Shown here piece after piece: positions 26,289-34,363 of a stretch of 64,000 nt of DNA. Numbering within the stretch: the stretch's first letter is position 1; each line of letters begins with the position of its first letter. The notes under the pieces are model-generated. The model was given only the letters and a program-made list of their open reading frames with translations, did no database searches and had not been told where the DNA came from. This DNA is from Parachlamydiales bacterium (lineage in GTDB: Bacteria; Chlamydiota; Chlamydiia; Chlamydiales; SM23-39), in NCBI GenBank assembly GCA_019694475.1, contig JAIBBX010000002.1, positions 186,001 through 250,000 on the forward strand. The letters are read 5' to 3'. Both the position numbers and the translations under genes were made by a program.

Positions 26289-26317
26289 TTGATTTAAACT
26301 ATTTTTTTTACTAAAAT
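26289..26317 (+). promoter_or_regulatory. Sigma-70-like promoter of the kinase-like gene
   Basis: TTGATT (26289-26294), a 17-base spacer and TAAAAT (26312-26317) lie 29 bases before the ATG at 26346, with AAAGGAAA as ribosome-binding site in between. Confidence 0.65.
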
Positions 26318-26345
26318 TATATCCCACAAATTAAAGGAAATACAA

Positions 26346-27227
26346 ATGACACCGCCAATATATAATTACGAAGTGAAAACTGGTTGGTCTTCTGATGAAG
26401 AAGCCGCTCCCATAACAAAAAGGGCCAAGGGGGCAATTGGGGCTCGCGTGACCACCGAAACAAGCACCCCTGATGAAAGAGCTCGGGCTACGCAACTAGG
26501 CGCTAATCCCTACAAAAGCGCTGCGAAACAGATTGGCGAAACGCAATGGAAGATGGATGGCAGTAAAATAGTCACATTTAAGGAAATCACCCTGAATGGC
26601 GCTAAGCATGAAGTTGATGAAAAACCACTTGGGAAAGGCGATTCATTTCAATGTTATAAAATGACAAGCCTCCGAAAGGTGGTAAAAGTGTTTGCCGCTT
26701 TTCAGGATAGTACAATCGCCAAAAAACAAAGAATTAACCCTGAGCAAACGGCTGCTTTCGACAAGCGGATGGATACGGTCAATGAAAATTATCGAAGAGG
26801 GTTAAGTCTTGGGATTCCTTGCGCAGAGATTGAAAATGCAGACACTTTAAAAACTGACGGGTGCATCGTACAAAAGCTGACAACTCCAGTTCAAACGACT
26901 TGGTCGTCTCAAATTCCATCTCTTACAAACGAACAAAAGATGTTGATTTCTGATTTTTGCGACATATTGGAAACAGCCATTTCAGATGCTGATTCAAACG
27001 CCTGGGATCTTGCGCCAAAGAATTTTGGAGTTGATGAAACGGGAAAATTATTGCTTTTCGATATCAACGATCGGCCTTTAAGCACGGATCAATGGATGGA
27101 ATTCAATAGCGCCATCAAAAAGTGGATCAATGGAAATGCCGAGGCAAGAGAGTTAATTCTCAATCGATTGAAGGCACTCCCTGAGCAGGAAAAGTTAATG
27201 GCTTTGATCAAAAGTCTTTCTAAATGA
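26346..27227 (+). CDS. Divergent protein-kinase-like protein (candidate effector)
   Basis: The 293-residue protein shows a plausible compact kinase fold. It has a Gly-rich loop in KPLGKGDSFQCYK (about residues 93-105), a strand with an invariant-type Lys (VVKVFAAF, Lys114), and a catalytic-loop equivalent WDLAPKNFGVD (about 220-230) ahead of LLLFDIND in the place of DFG (Asp239). The HRD His is replaced by Trp and DFG by DIN, so it may be an atypical kinase or pseudokinase. The first 60 residues are basic and low in order. It has its own promoter, and its 3' end is antisense to the PhyH gene for 33 bases. Confidence 0.68.
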   Translation: MTPPIYNYEVKTGWSSDEEAAPITKRAKGAIGARVTTETSTPDERARATQLGANPYKSAAKQIGETQWKMDGSKIVTFKEITLNGAKHEVDEKPLGKGDSFQCYKMTSLRKVVKVFAAFQDSTIAKKQRINPEQTAAFDKRMDTVNENYRRGLSLGIPCAEIENADTLKTDGCIVQKLTTPVQTTWSSQIPSLTNEQKMLISDFCDILETAISDADSNAWDLAPKNFGVDETGKLLLFDINDRPLSTDQWMEFNSAIKKWINGNAEARELILNRLKALPEQEKLMALIKSLSK

Positions 27228-27956
27228 AAAAAGCTCTTCGACATTTCTCTTGAAATCGGCCTCGCTTTCGGCAATCCGGCTATGTTTTTGGATGGGAAAA
27301 AGGGCGCGGTATTCTTGAGGGATGGTCTCCTCATCGATCACCAGCTTGTCTGGATTTAAGAAATCTCTGAACCACCTCCGGGTAAAGGCCAGATACAATA
27401 GAGGCCTCATAGCATCTGAAAAATTCGATCCGCCTGCATGCAAGGTTCGATAATCCCAAAAGTAGCAGTCGCCCATCTCTCCGCATAAAAGGACTCTCTC
27501 ATCTTGTCGATTGGTGCGATGAGAGCCGGGCCAAATCTTCGTCGGCCCATTCGTCACATCGATATCGACAAGCGGGATTCCGACTGTGATCGCGTAAGTC
27601 GGCAACTGCCTATGCAAATCTGGCTTTTCTGAAAAAAGAGGGCCGTAGTCGCTGTGAATATGCTGATCGCTTGCTCCAGGCAAAGCCACGACAGCGCCAA
27701 CGCTTGCTAAAATGCACTCTGGACCAAGGATCTCTTTGAAGAGAGGCAGAAGGTTTGGATTCGCATAAAGCTCTGGACTGTTGAAAGCCCCCCTCAAAGG
27801 GACTGTAACAATGTATCTCTGGTTATGAATCCTGATGCCCTCCTCAACATTCAAGCCCGTCAGCAGCTCGGCTGCTAGTTCTTGAATGAATTCCCTTCTG
27901 AAAGTCCTTTCTATCTTATAAAATCCTTGGCTCTCAAACTGCTCTTTAGGAGTCAT
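27195..27956 (-). CDS. Phytanoyl-CoA dioxygenase (PhyH) family protein
   Basis: A Fe(II)/2-oxoglutarate-dependent oxygenase of 253 residues. The iron ligands are in QHIHSDYG (His-x-Asp type) and in the distal HAGG of DYRTLHAGGSN, followed by an Arg (MRPLLYLAFTRRWF) that would bind 2-oxoglutarate. NGPTKIWPGSHR is a typical PhyH stretch. The substrate is unknown. The gene is coupled (ATGA) to the GNAT gene immediately upstream. Confidence 0.87.
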   Translation of the reverse strand: MTPKEQFESQGFYKIERTFRREFIQELAAELLTGLNVEEGIRIHNQRYIVTVPLRGAFNSPELYANPNLLPLFKEILGPECILASVGAVVALPGASDQHIHSDYGPLFSEKPDLHRQLPTYAITVGIPLVDIDVTNGPTKIWPGSHRTNRQDERVLLCGEMGDCYFWDYRTLHAGGSNFSDAMRPLLYLAFTRRWFRDFLNPDKLVIDEETIPQEYRALFPIQKHSRIAESEADFKRNVEELFSFRKTFDQSH

Positions 27957-28519
27957 CTTTTGAACTCAAATCCAGTATATATTTCTTTACTATATCCTTC
28001 GTGAATATAATCTGAATCGATAAATCCAAGCGAATGATAAAATTCTGTCGCCGCCTGATTTACCTTTCTTGTAATCACAACAAATCTTGACACCTCAGAT
28101 TCTTGTTCTATGATGGAACGGATCATGGCAGTTCCAATCCCTTGCCTTTGGAAAGCTGGATCTATGGCCATTTGAGCCAAATAAATTTCCTCTGGATACT
28201 TTTCCATTTCGATTGCAAGGCACCCTACAAATGTGCCATTTTCTTTTGCAGTCAGCCATCGGACCTGCGGCGCGTTCATAAAATAGTATTCATCAAAAGC
28301 CACACCGATCCATTGATTCAATTCTTCACGGCTCGATTTATTAAATGCCTCCAGAGGAATACTGCCATATCCATCAATGAATGCATTCATAAAAACTTCC
28401 CTGCTTTCGTTATAGTTTGGTAGAGTTTCCCATTCATAGGAAATCGATCCGATCTGAAAATTTCTCAGTTCTCCAAAACCCGTAGTAGCTACTAAAATCG
28501 CGATTAGATATTTGAACAT
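27953..28519 (-). CDS. GNAT acetyltransferase with N-terminal signal-like sequence
   Basis: 188 residues. The acetyl-CoA site is IYLAQMAIDPAFQRQGIGTAMI (about residues 115-136), with the Q/RxxGxG/A loop, and the C-terminal part has NQAATEFYHSLGF as in Gcn5-related acetyltransferases. The protein starts MFKYLIAILVATTGFGE, a hydrophobic leader that looks like a signal peptide, which is odd for an enzyme using acetyl-CoA. It is divergent from a second GNAT at 28596 and overlaps the PhyH gene by 4 bases. Confidence 0.83.
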   Translation of the reverse strand: MFKYLIAILVATTGFGELRNFQIGSISYEWETLPNYNESREVFMNAFIDGYGSIPLEAFNKSSREELNQWIGVAFDEYYFMNAPQVRWLTAKENGTFVGCLAIEMEKYPEEIYLAQMAIDPAFQRQGIGTAMIRSIIEQESEVSRFVVITRKVNQAATEFYHSLGFIDSDYIHEGYSKEIYTGFEFKR

Positions 28520-28595
28520 AGTCTCTCCTAAAAGAGGGCGAATTTAACAAAACCCTCAAAGGTCGTCAAGGCATTGTAAATCCACTGGAGAGCGA

Positions 28596-29183
28596 ATGAA
28601 TATCATGTTTCTACTTTGCATATTGTCTTGCTTCTGCAATATCCAGACGCACGAATGCTTCTTTATAGAAAGAGCCAACCTGCATAGCAACCTCGATCAA
28701 ATCATCAGCACAGTGAATTTGGCCTATCAAAGACAGCCATTCAACCGAACGGATTTTCCCCGGATCACTTTGCCTGCATTAATCGCTCTGCTTCAAAATG
28801 AAGAAAACCAACTTTTCATTGCCGTGTCTGAAAACAATGAAATCTGCGGTACCATCTTGTTACATGAATCTGAAATCTCCCTTCTTTCGGTGCACCCTCG
28901 TTGCCAAGGACAGGGTCTAGGACTTTTTCTTCTCCACTCTGCAGAACAAGAGGCCTTTAAAAACTACAATACCGTTTTTCTAAAAGTGATCCCCCTCTTT
29001 CAAGAAAACCTGATCCGGTTCTACGAATCTGCCGGCTACAAATCTTTTGGGGAATACGAGCCGCTTTCTCAAGAAAAATTAGATAGAATTCAAGAGCGAT
29101 ATCATTCAGAAGTATTTGCCTTGATCATGCGAAAAGAAAACCCATCACCGCCGCCCGAAACGGCAGCTCAAGGGAAAAACTGA
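28596..29183 (+). CDS. GNAT acetyltransferase with N-terminal signal-like sequence
   Basis: 195 residues with the GNAT loop in LSVHPRCQGQGLGLFLLHSAE (about residues 94-114) and a C-terminal ENLIRFYESAGYKSFGEY. The N-terminus MNIMFLLCILSCFCNIQTHE is hydrophobic and Cys-rich, like a signal peptide. GGAG lies seven bases before the ATG. It is divergently arranged with the related gene at 27953-28519, separated by 76 bases that must hold both promoters. Confidence 0.82.
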   Translation: MNIMFLLCILSCFCNIQTHECFFIERANLHSNLDQIISTVNLAYQRQPFNRTDFPRITLPALIALLQNEENQLFIAVSENNEICGTILLHESEISLLSVHPRCQGQGLGLFLLHSAEQEAFKNYNTVFLKVIPLFQENLIRFYESAGYKSFGEYEPLSQEKLDRIQERYHSEVFALIMRKENPSPPPETAAQGKN

Positions 29184-29187
29184 TTCT

Positions 29188-29345
29188 TTCAGAACTGGAA
29201 TCCTTTCTGGCGGGCGGGCGCTTCGCTCTCGTCTGCCGTCCCGAAAGCCGATTCAGTCATTGCCGAGGCGACAATGCCCTCATTGGCGAGCTAAAGCTCG
29301 CAGTCAGGCAAGACCAAGGTCTTGCTCTTCGTTTCGATTCCCTAA
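29188..29345 (-). other. Hairpin-rich GC island ending in a tRNA-Phe 3' fragment
   Basis: Between the GNAT gene and tRNA-Phe lies a GC-rich stretch with tight hairpins on the minus strand: AAGACC/GGTCTT, GCGAGC/GCTCGC and others. At its far end (about 29191-29203) the plus strand reads CAGAACTGGAATC, identical to part of the 3' half of tRNA-Phe. No coding frame is supported. Confidence 0.55.
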
Positions 29346-29372
29346 AAACGCCCCATTCAAGGGGCGTTTTTT
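29346..29372. terminator. Hairpin terminator near tRNA-Phe
   Basis: AACGCCCC/GGGGCGTT around ATTCAA is followed by T-runs on both strands. On the plus strand it could end the GNAT transcript; on the minus strand it would be a second terminator after tRNA-Phe. Confidence 0.75.
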
Positions 29373-29415
29373 CTGGCCAAAAAAAAATCCCAAAACTTTC
29401 GTTTTGGGATTTCGT

Positions 29416-29424
<9 letters not shown>
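29371..29424 (-). terminator. tRNA-Phe terminator flanked by an inverted copy of the acceptor end
   Basis: The core stem ATCCCAAAAC/GTTTTGGGAT with loop GAAA is followed on the minus strand by eight T. Outside it, TTCTGGCCAA at 29371-29380 pairs with TTGGCCAGAA at 29415-29424; the latter includes the discriminator and 3' acceptor strand of tRNA-Phe. Confidence 0.8.
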
Positions 29425-29488
<64 letters not shown>

Positions 29489-29648
29489 TCAAAAACGTTA
29501 AAGCATAACCGGCTAAGACTTTTGAATCAAGAAGTTTACTCTTTCCCTCCTTCAAGACGAAAATCACGCAAGGCTATCACAAAATTAACAACTTTATAAA
29601 CAAATATTAAATATAATTAAACTATACAATTTGGTATAATAATTAAGC

Positions 29649-30431
29649 ATGATAAAAACTGCTGATATTAATTTCAGTTTTAATCCATATCACAGAGCAA
29701 CTTCCGAACCAGACGTTCAAGAAATTTCTACCACCCAAAGCGAAAAGGTTGAAGAATTTGTCAAAAAACATTTTGACATCATTGCAACGAATGTAGCCCG
29801 GCTTGAAGACGCGCAGGTGATCTGCTTAGGCGAAACCCATATAAAATCTGACCACAGGAAACATAACGGAGCATTGATTGACATGCTCTCCAAAAAAAAC
29901 GATCTGGTTTTAGTCGAGTCGCACCTCCCTGAGCCCTATGATGATGAACAGGTAATGTATGTACAAACGCCTCTCGAAGTAGAAGGTTGGGATTTCAGGC
30001 CGGAAACAACTGATGATGGAGTAAACAAACTATTTAGCGGAATTGGATTAGAAATCTGCGCAGAAGCAGCGCTGATTCTCGGCATCATCGGACTCTTCTT
30101 TTGGGCCCCTCTAATCTCTTACATCTTGATTCCAATCGGGTTGGTTTTGATGATTGCCGCACTCATGCTCGCGACAAAAGGCGTCCAGCAAATCATCAAC
30201 GACATCCCCTTGCGCAATCAAAGCTTGTGCAAAACAATTGATGAAAAAGCGTCTGTTGAAAGAAGGGTTTTTGCAATTGCCGGTAGCAATCACTTACGCC
30301 CTGTGAAAGACTCGAAATTTAATTTTATTCAAAAGGCGATTTGCGACTTTAGGCCTCAAGATCAGGCCTATGAAGAAACGCTAGCTTCGCTTCAAAAACA
30401 TAAATTTGCAATTCTTGTTCCGAAAGATTAA
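29649..30431 (+). CDS. ChaN/TraB-like protein with a membrane hairpin insertion
   Basis: 260 residues. The core VICLGETH (about residues 56-63), LVLVESHLPE, an acidic GWDF, and late motifs RNQSLCKTIDEK and FAIAGSNHL match the ChaN/TraB/EreA-like superfamily, whose members bind haem or act as metal-dependent hydrolases. Unlike its paralogue at 37297-38256, it has two adjacent hydrophobic segments (about residues 140-180) in the middle of the domain. A TATAAT only 9 bases before the ATG suggests a very short or absent leader. It overlaps the convergent protease by 4 bases. Confidence 0.65.
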   Translation: MIKTADINFSFNPYHRATSEPDVQEISTTQSEKVEEFVKKHFDIIATNVARLEDAQVICLGETHIKSDHRKHNGALIDMLSKKNDLVLVESHLPEPYDDEQVMYVQTPLEVEGWDFRPETTDDGVNKLFSGIGLEICAEAALILGIIGLFFWAPLISYILIPIGLVLMIAALMLATKGVQQIINDIPLRNQSLCKTIDEKASVERRVFAIAGSNHLRPVKDSKFNFIQKAICDFRPQDQAYEETLASLQKHKFAILVPKD

Positions 30432-32428
30432 TCCGTTCCAGTCTCAGGCATTTGAGCCTGAGCTTCCAGGTCGATCATGTCTTTGACAATGTTCACTGCC
30501 TCTTTCATCTGCAAATCTTCTTTGCCGACATGAATCTGCTCGTCAACCGTGTTGGGCGGCAAACTATCTGCGCGAGCTGAGGCAGCTTCGAGCTTTTTAT
30601 TGAACGCTTGGAAAGCTGGATCATTCGCCATCCTCATCGCGCTATTTTTCTGGAGAGTTGGCAGCATATTTTTCCAGAAAGCCACCACTCTTTGGCAGGT
30701 GGGAAGATAGCGCAACTGGAAGAGTTTTCGCGTTTTTTCATCTAGATCGCTAAGCGGATCGACAAATACTGGACTCATTTTATCTTGAGTCAGAGGATAC
30801 TCGAGATATTTTTCCCCGATCTTGTAAGCGGCATACTGAGTAGGAACCACGATATCGGCTTTCACCCCTTCAATTTGAGTGCTTTTTCCTGAAGCTGTGT
30901 AATATCTGCCTACAGTCACTTTAAAAAAGACATCTGCATTTGCATCGGTCACTGTTTGATATTGAATAGAGCCCTTGCCAAATGTGCGCTCGTCTCCCAC
31001 AATCAGGCCCACGCCAAAATCTTGGAGCGCTTGCGCTACAATTTCCGATGCTGAAGCCGACATTTTTGAAGTGAGCACAACAAGCGGTCCATTATAGAAA
31101 GCTTTAGAGACGATATTCCGAAGATAGTGCACTTCTCCTTTGCCGTATTTAGAGACAACCACAACACCGTTGGAGATAAAAAGACCTGCCACTTTCACTG
31201 CTTGGCTTAAAAAACCGCCCGAATTCTCTCTTAAATCGAGCACAAGACCAACCAATTCCCCTTTCTCGCGGAAGGAGCGAATGGCATCTTTAATATCTTT
31301 TTCGCTGCTGATTCCTTCAGAGCTTTCATAGAAAGAATGAAGCGTGATCTTACCGATAATCCCGCCCTCTACTTTTTCATAGCCCAATTGAATCCGCTCT
31401 TCATTCATCACGATCGCACGTTTTAACAAAGGCACCCGGAAAATCTGATTGTTTTTAGCATCCGTGCGCATAAAGCCCAAAATGATTTCGCTTTTGTCTT
31501 TCTTCTTCAGCATTTCAAGCACCTGCTCAAACGGCGCTCCCGCAGTAGGCACGCCATCGATCTCGATCAAGACGTCATTCACCTTGATTTGACCCGATTG
31601 CTCAGCAGGACTGCCTTTAATCAGCTCGGCAATCATAACCCCATCGATGCCTTCGGATAGAACAACGCCTACGCCTTCAAACTGCTTCTCTAATGTCATC
31701 CGCATCTCAAAGGCCTCTTCAGGACTAAAGAAACTGGTGTGGGTATCCAAACTTTTTGCAAATGACTTCAAAATTCGCAAGGTAAGTAGATTTTCGATCT
31801 TCTCTCGGGTCATCGGGATGTCGTTAGATGCTAAAAAGAGATAGCTGTTCTCAGCTCTCTGCGCTTTTTTCTCAAAAAGATCAAAGACTTTTGCCTTTCT
31901 ATCCGGCGTATCAAGCTGAGTGCGCTGCTTGTGGTATTGATAGAAACGGACCATCCGGTTTCTCTGCCGTCCAATTAACTCATCATCAGACTGAGAATAT
32001 GCGCTTGGAGGAATTGGGTTCGGAGCATCAAAATCCATGGTAGCTTGAACGAGCTGCTTCGCCAAAAACGACCGGATTGCTTGAGCACGAACAATCGACT
32101 CCTGAATCAGTCCATTTAATGCCAAAAAGTCGCGGTAATCGTGGTTTTGGAGATTGGCCATGATCTCTTTGGCTCTTTTTTCGCTCATATTGAGGTATGG
32201 AGAAACTTCGCTGTCCAACAGATATGCGCGCTCTGGATCGAAACTCTCTATATAAAGCTTCATCGACCGGCGAACGATGGTCGTATTCAACTCTTTGTTC
32301 TCGATATGGAACATGAAAAACCGTTCCATCACTCGAGGAATGTCTTCAAACTTTAATGGATGAGGCGCCGCAGTTACCTGCGAAATCGATAAGATGCAGA
32401 ACAACACGAAAAAAATAGCTTTGCGCAC
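30428..32428 (-). CDS. tsp: Tail-specific protease (S41 family)
   Basis: A periplasmic C-terminal-processing protease of 666 residues with a signal peptide (MRKAIFFVLFCILSISQVTAA). An N-terminal domain precedes a PDZ domain (VGVVLSEGIDGVMIAELIKG, about residues 250-270). The S41 catalytic dyad is Ser459 in SASASEIV and Lys485 in FGKGS. A C-terminal DUF3340-type extension follows. In C. trachomatis the homologue CT441 is likewise near rpsL. It probably removes misfolded envelope proteins; chlamydial Tsp is also reported to act on host factors, which is not tested here. Confidence 0.93.
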   Translation of the reverse strand: MRKAIFFVLFCILSISQVTAAPHPLKFEDIPRVMERFFMFHIENKELNTTIVRRSMKLYIESFDPERAYLLDSEVSPYLNMSEKRAKEIMANLQNHDYRDFLALNGLIQESIVRAQAIRSFLAKQLVQATMDFDAPNPIPPSAYSQSDDELIGRQRNRMVRFYQYHKQRTQLDTPDRKAKVFDLFEKKAQRAENSYLFLASNDIPMTREKIENLLTLRILKSFAKSLDTHTSFFSPEEAFEMRMTLEKQFEGVGVVLSEGIDGVMIAELIKGSPAEQSGQIKVNDVLIEIDGVPTAGAPFEQVLEMLKKKDKSEIILGFMRTDAKNNQIFRVPLLKRAIVMNEERIQLGYEKVEGGIIGKITLHSFYESSEGISSEKDIKDAIRSFREKGELVGLVLDLRENSGGFLSQAVKVAGLFISNGVVVVSKYGKGEVHYLRNIVSKAFYNGPLVVLTSKMSASASEIVAQALQDFGVGLIVGDERTFGKGSIQYQTVTDANADVFFKVTVGRYYTASGKSTQIEGVKADIVVPTQYAAYKIGEKYLEYPLTQDKMSPVFVDPLSDLDEKTRKLFQLRYLPTCQRVVAFWKNMLPTLQKNSAMRMANDPAFQAFNKKLEAASARADSLPPNTVDEQIHVGKEDLQMKEAVNIVKDMIDLEAQAQMPETGTD

Positions 32429-32446
32429 GGTATCCCCAGTTTTTCA

Positions 32447-32470
32447 TTTTGCGTTTTGCGTTCTGCGTTA
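32447..32470. repeat. TTTTGCGT-type short tandem repeat
   Basis: Three near-copies of TTTTGCG/TTCTGCG lie just upstream of the tsp start. The same motif recurs at 52270-52298. Its function is unknown. Confidence 0.5.
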
Positions 32471-32663
32471 AAAAAAAATGGGAGGTAGAGGAATTAAAGG
32501 ACCCAGAAACTTTCCAAACTTAGCGTCGTAAGCCTCGCCTTGTTCCCCTAGGCCTCCCAAACTCAATAATATATTCGATCGATTAATTAATCAAATTAAA
32601 CTTTTAATTGAATGCATAATATTAAATTATATTTAGTTGCGATAATTTAATTATAATTTTGAG

Positions 32664-32691
32664 TTGACATGCGCCAACAAAATGTTAGAAT
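32664..32691 (+). promoter_or_regulatory. Sigma-70-like promoter of the outer-membrane protein gene
   Basis: TTGACA (32664-32669), 16 bases, TAGAAT (32686-32691). The ATG follows at 32716 with AAAGGA as ribosome-binding site, giving a leader of about 18-20 bases. Confidence 0.8.
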
Positions 32692-32715
32692 GGTGTTTTC
32701 AAAAAAGGATTTCTT

Positions 32716-33780
32716 ATGAAGAAGACATTCATCGCCTTAACACTTGCCGCCGCCCTTTTTGCTGCAGACGAATTCACCCCTCCAAAGCCCCGTTTTATGC
32801 CCGAAGAGGCTAAAACCTCCCGCTGGCTCCTTTCGGCTGACTTTCTCTATTGGACTGCCGAAATGGAAGGACTTCAGTACGCTACTAGGACAGTTCCAGA
32901 CTTCCAAACCCAAATCAACCCTGTGACAAACACAACCTCAATCGTCCCTTACAATAGACCGAAAAGAACCCGGTCATTAAGAGGCGACTGGGAACCAGGC
33001 CTTAGAGTCTCTACAGGTTATTTGTTCGATGAAAAGGGTTGGGATCTGGTAATGAATTGGTCCTATTTCCGGACCGAACCTTCTGAGAAGCTAGTAAAAA
33101 AAGGAGAAGATCGCCGCGTAATTCCTTTTTATCTCCCCACAACTAATTTCTATACATCTTCAAAGGAGGTAGACGTAGCTAAAGCAAAATGGACCCATTT
33201 GCAATTATCCGCAGAAATCGAAGCGGGCAAGAACTTTCCAGTTGGCAAAACCTTTTTGGCCAGACCTTTCTTCGGACTTAAAGGCATAAGCCTCAAGAAC
33301 AAGACTTTATTTGAATACACGCTCAACAACCCCCTATTCACAGCCAAAACCAAAGTTCCCACTAAGAGCAACTTCATTGGCGCCGGCCCAAGAGTGGGCG
33401 GAAATGTTGCCTATGAATTTGGTAAAGGCCTCGGGATCTTCTTCTTAGGAAGCGGGTCTCTTCTATATGGAAATTTTGACGCCTCCTTTAACGGAGTCAA
33501 AGAAAGAAAGCCCGCAATTACAAAAGTTGAGGACAAGGAAGCGAAAGTGCCCACCCCCCACTTCGTAACCGCGATGCAAGTTCAACTCGGCGGACAGTGG
33601 ACAAGGGCTATCGGGAAAAAATACCATTTTGCGCTGCAAGCTGCCTGGGAACAAAATTTTTACAGCAACGTAAATCAAATTGTGAACCATTTCGTTCAGC
33701 ACAAAGAACAGACCACGCCTTTTGACGACGGCGACCTTTCTCTAAAAGGGTTAACAGCCTCTTGCCACTTAGACTTCTAA
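32716..33780 (+). CDS. MOMP-like/Lpg1974-type outer-membrane protein
   Basis: 354 residues with a signal peptide (MKKTFIALTLAAALFAAD) and a mature part of alternating strands typical of a porin barrel. Features shared with the porin array at 39593-45904 are LLSADFLYWTAEMEGLQYA near the start, WEPGLRVSTGY, SYFRT (compare EYTWFRS), and a C-terminal Phe. It lacks the Cys-Pro tail and CFERGYP segment of the array. Two Lys-rich stretches (EDRRVIP, KERKPAITKVEDKE) are probably loops. It has its own promoter and a strong hairpin after the stop. Confidence 0.82.
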   Translation: MKKTFIALTLAAALFAADEFTPPKPRFMPEEAKTSRWLLSADFLYWTAEMEGLQYATRTVPDFQTQINPVTNTTSIVPYNRPKRTRSLRGDWEPGLRVSTGYLFDEKGWDLVMNWSYFRTEPSEKLVKKGEDRRVIPFYLPTTNFYTSSKEVDVAKAKWTHLQLSAEIEAGKNFPVGKTFLARPFFGLKGISLKNKTLFEYTLNNPLFTAKTKVPTKSNFIGAGPRVGGNVAYEFGKGLGIFFLGSGSLLYGNFDASFNGVKERKPAITKVEDKEAKVPTPHFVTAMQVQLGGQWTRAIGKKYHFALQAAWEQNFYSNVNQIVNHFVQHKEQTTPFDDGDLSLKGLTASCHLDF

Positions 33781-33791
33781 GAATTCCTGAC

Positions 33792-33827
33792 GGGGAGGGT
33801 TTTTCCTTTATTTTAAAACACCTCCCC
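33792..33827 (+). terminator. Hairpin after the MOMP-like gene
   Basis: GGGGAGG plus GTTTT pairs with AAAAC plus CCTCCCC with one bulged A, ahead of rpsL. No long T-run follows it, so it may act as an attenuator or protective 3' stem. Confidence 0.6.
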
Positions 33828-33873
33828 TCTATACTTCGACACTATCATTGTTTATTAATTGGAGATTGGCTTC

Positions 33874-34245
33874 ATGCCGACAGTAAACCAACTCGTGAAA
33901 AAAGGGCGGACAGAAAAGGTTAAACGCCGAAAGTCCCCAGCCCTAATGCAATGCCCGCAGCGCCGTGGCGTATGCCTCCAGGTCAAAACCAAGACCCCAA
34001 AAAAGCCTAACTCAGCTTTGAGAAAGGTAGCATGGGTCCGCTTGTCTAATGGCCAAGAGATCATCGCATACATCCCAGGCGAAGGGCACAACCTCCAGGA
34101 GCACAGCATTGTCCTGGTACGCGGCGGTAGGGTTAAAGACCTTCCCGGCGTTCGCTATCACATCGTCCGTGGCGCTCTCGACTGCGCAGCGGTAAAAGAT
34201 AGAAAAAAATCGCGATCTAAATACGGCGCGAAAAAACCTAAGTAA
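33874..34245 (+). CDS. rpsL: 30S ribosomal protein S12
   Basis: 123 residues, beginning [12 protein letters not shown]. The decoding-site segments [18 protein letters not shown] and [11 protein letters not shown] hold the Lys/Pro positions associated with streptomycin resistance in other bacteria; here Lys stands at the first (TPKKPNS). It is the first gene of the str operon rpsL-rpsG-fusA-rpsJ. The ATG at 33874 has GGAGA ten bases upstream. Confidence 0.97.
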   Translation: MPTVNQLVKKGRTEKVKRRKSPALMQCPQRRGVCLQVKTKTPKKPNSALRKVAWVRLSNGQEIIAYIPGEGHNLQEHSIVLVRGGRVKDLPGVRYHIVRGALDCAAVKDRKKSRSKYGAKKPK

Positions 34246-34247
34246 TA

Positions 34248-34286
34248 CCAGGATAAAGCAACTAAAATCTTTATCCTAGCTCCTGG
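34248..34286 (+). promoter_or_regulatory. Candidate S7 translational operator hairpin between rpsL and rpsG
   Basis: AGGATAAAG (34250-34258) pairs with CTTTATCCT (34269-34277), and a flanking CCAGG/CCTGG can extend it. In E. coli S7 represses its own operon by binding the S12-S7 gap. The 118-base gap here is unusually long for this operon, and a second small hairpin (GCGG/CCGC) lies at about 34322-34337. A regulatory role is inferred from position. Confidence 0.4.
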
Positions 34287-34363
34287 TTTGGGTAAGCACA
34301 GCTTGATCAAACTAGGGCGCGAGCGGTTCATGGCCGCGGGTGAAAAAGAAAAGGAAGAAAACT

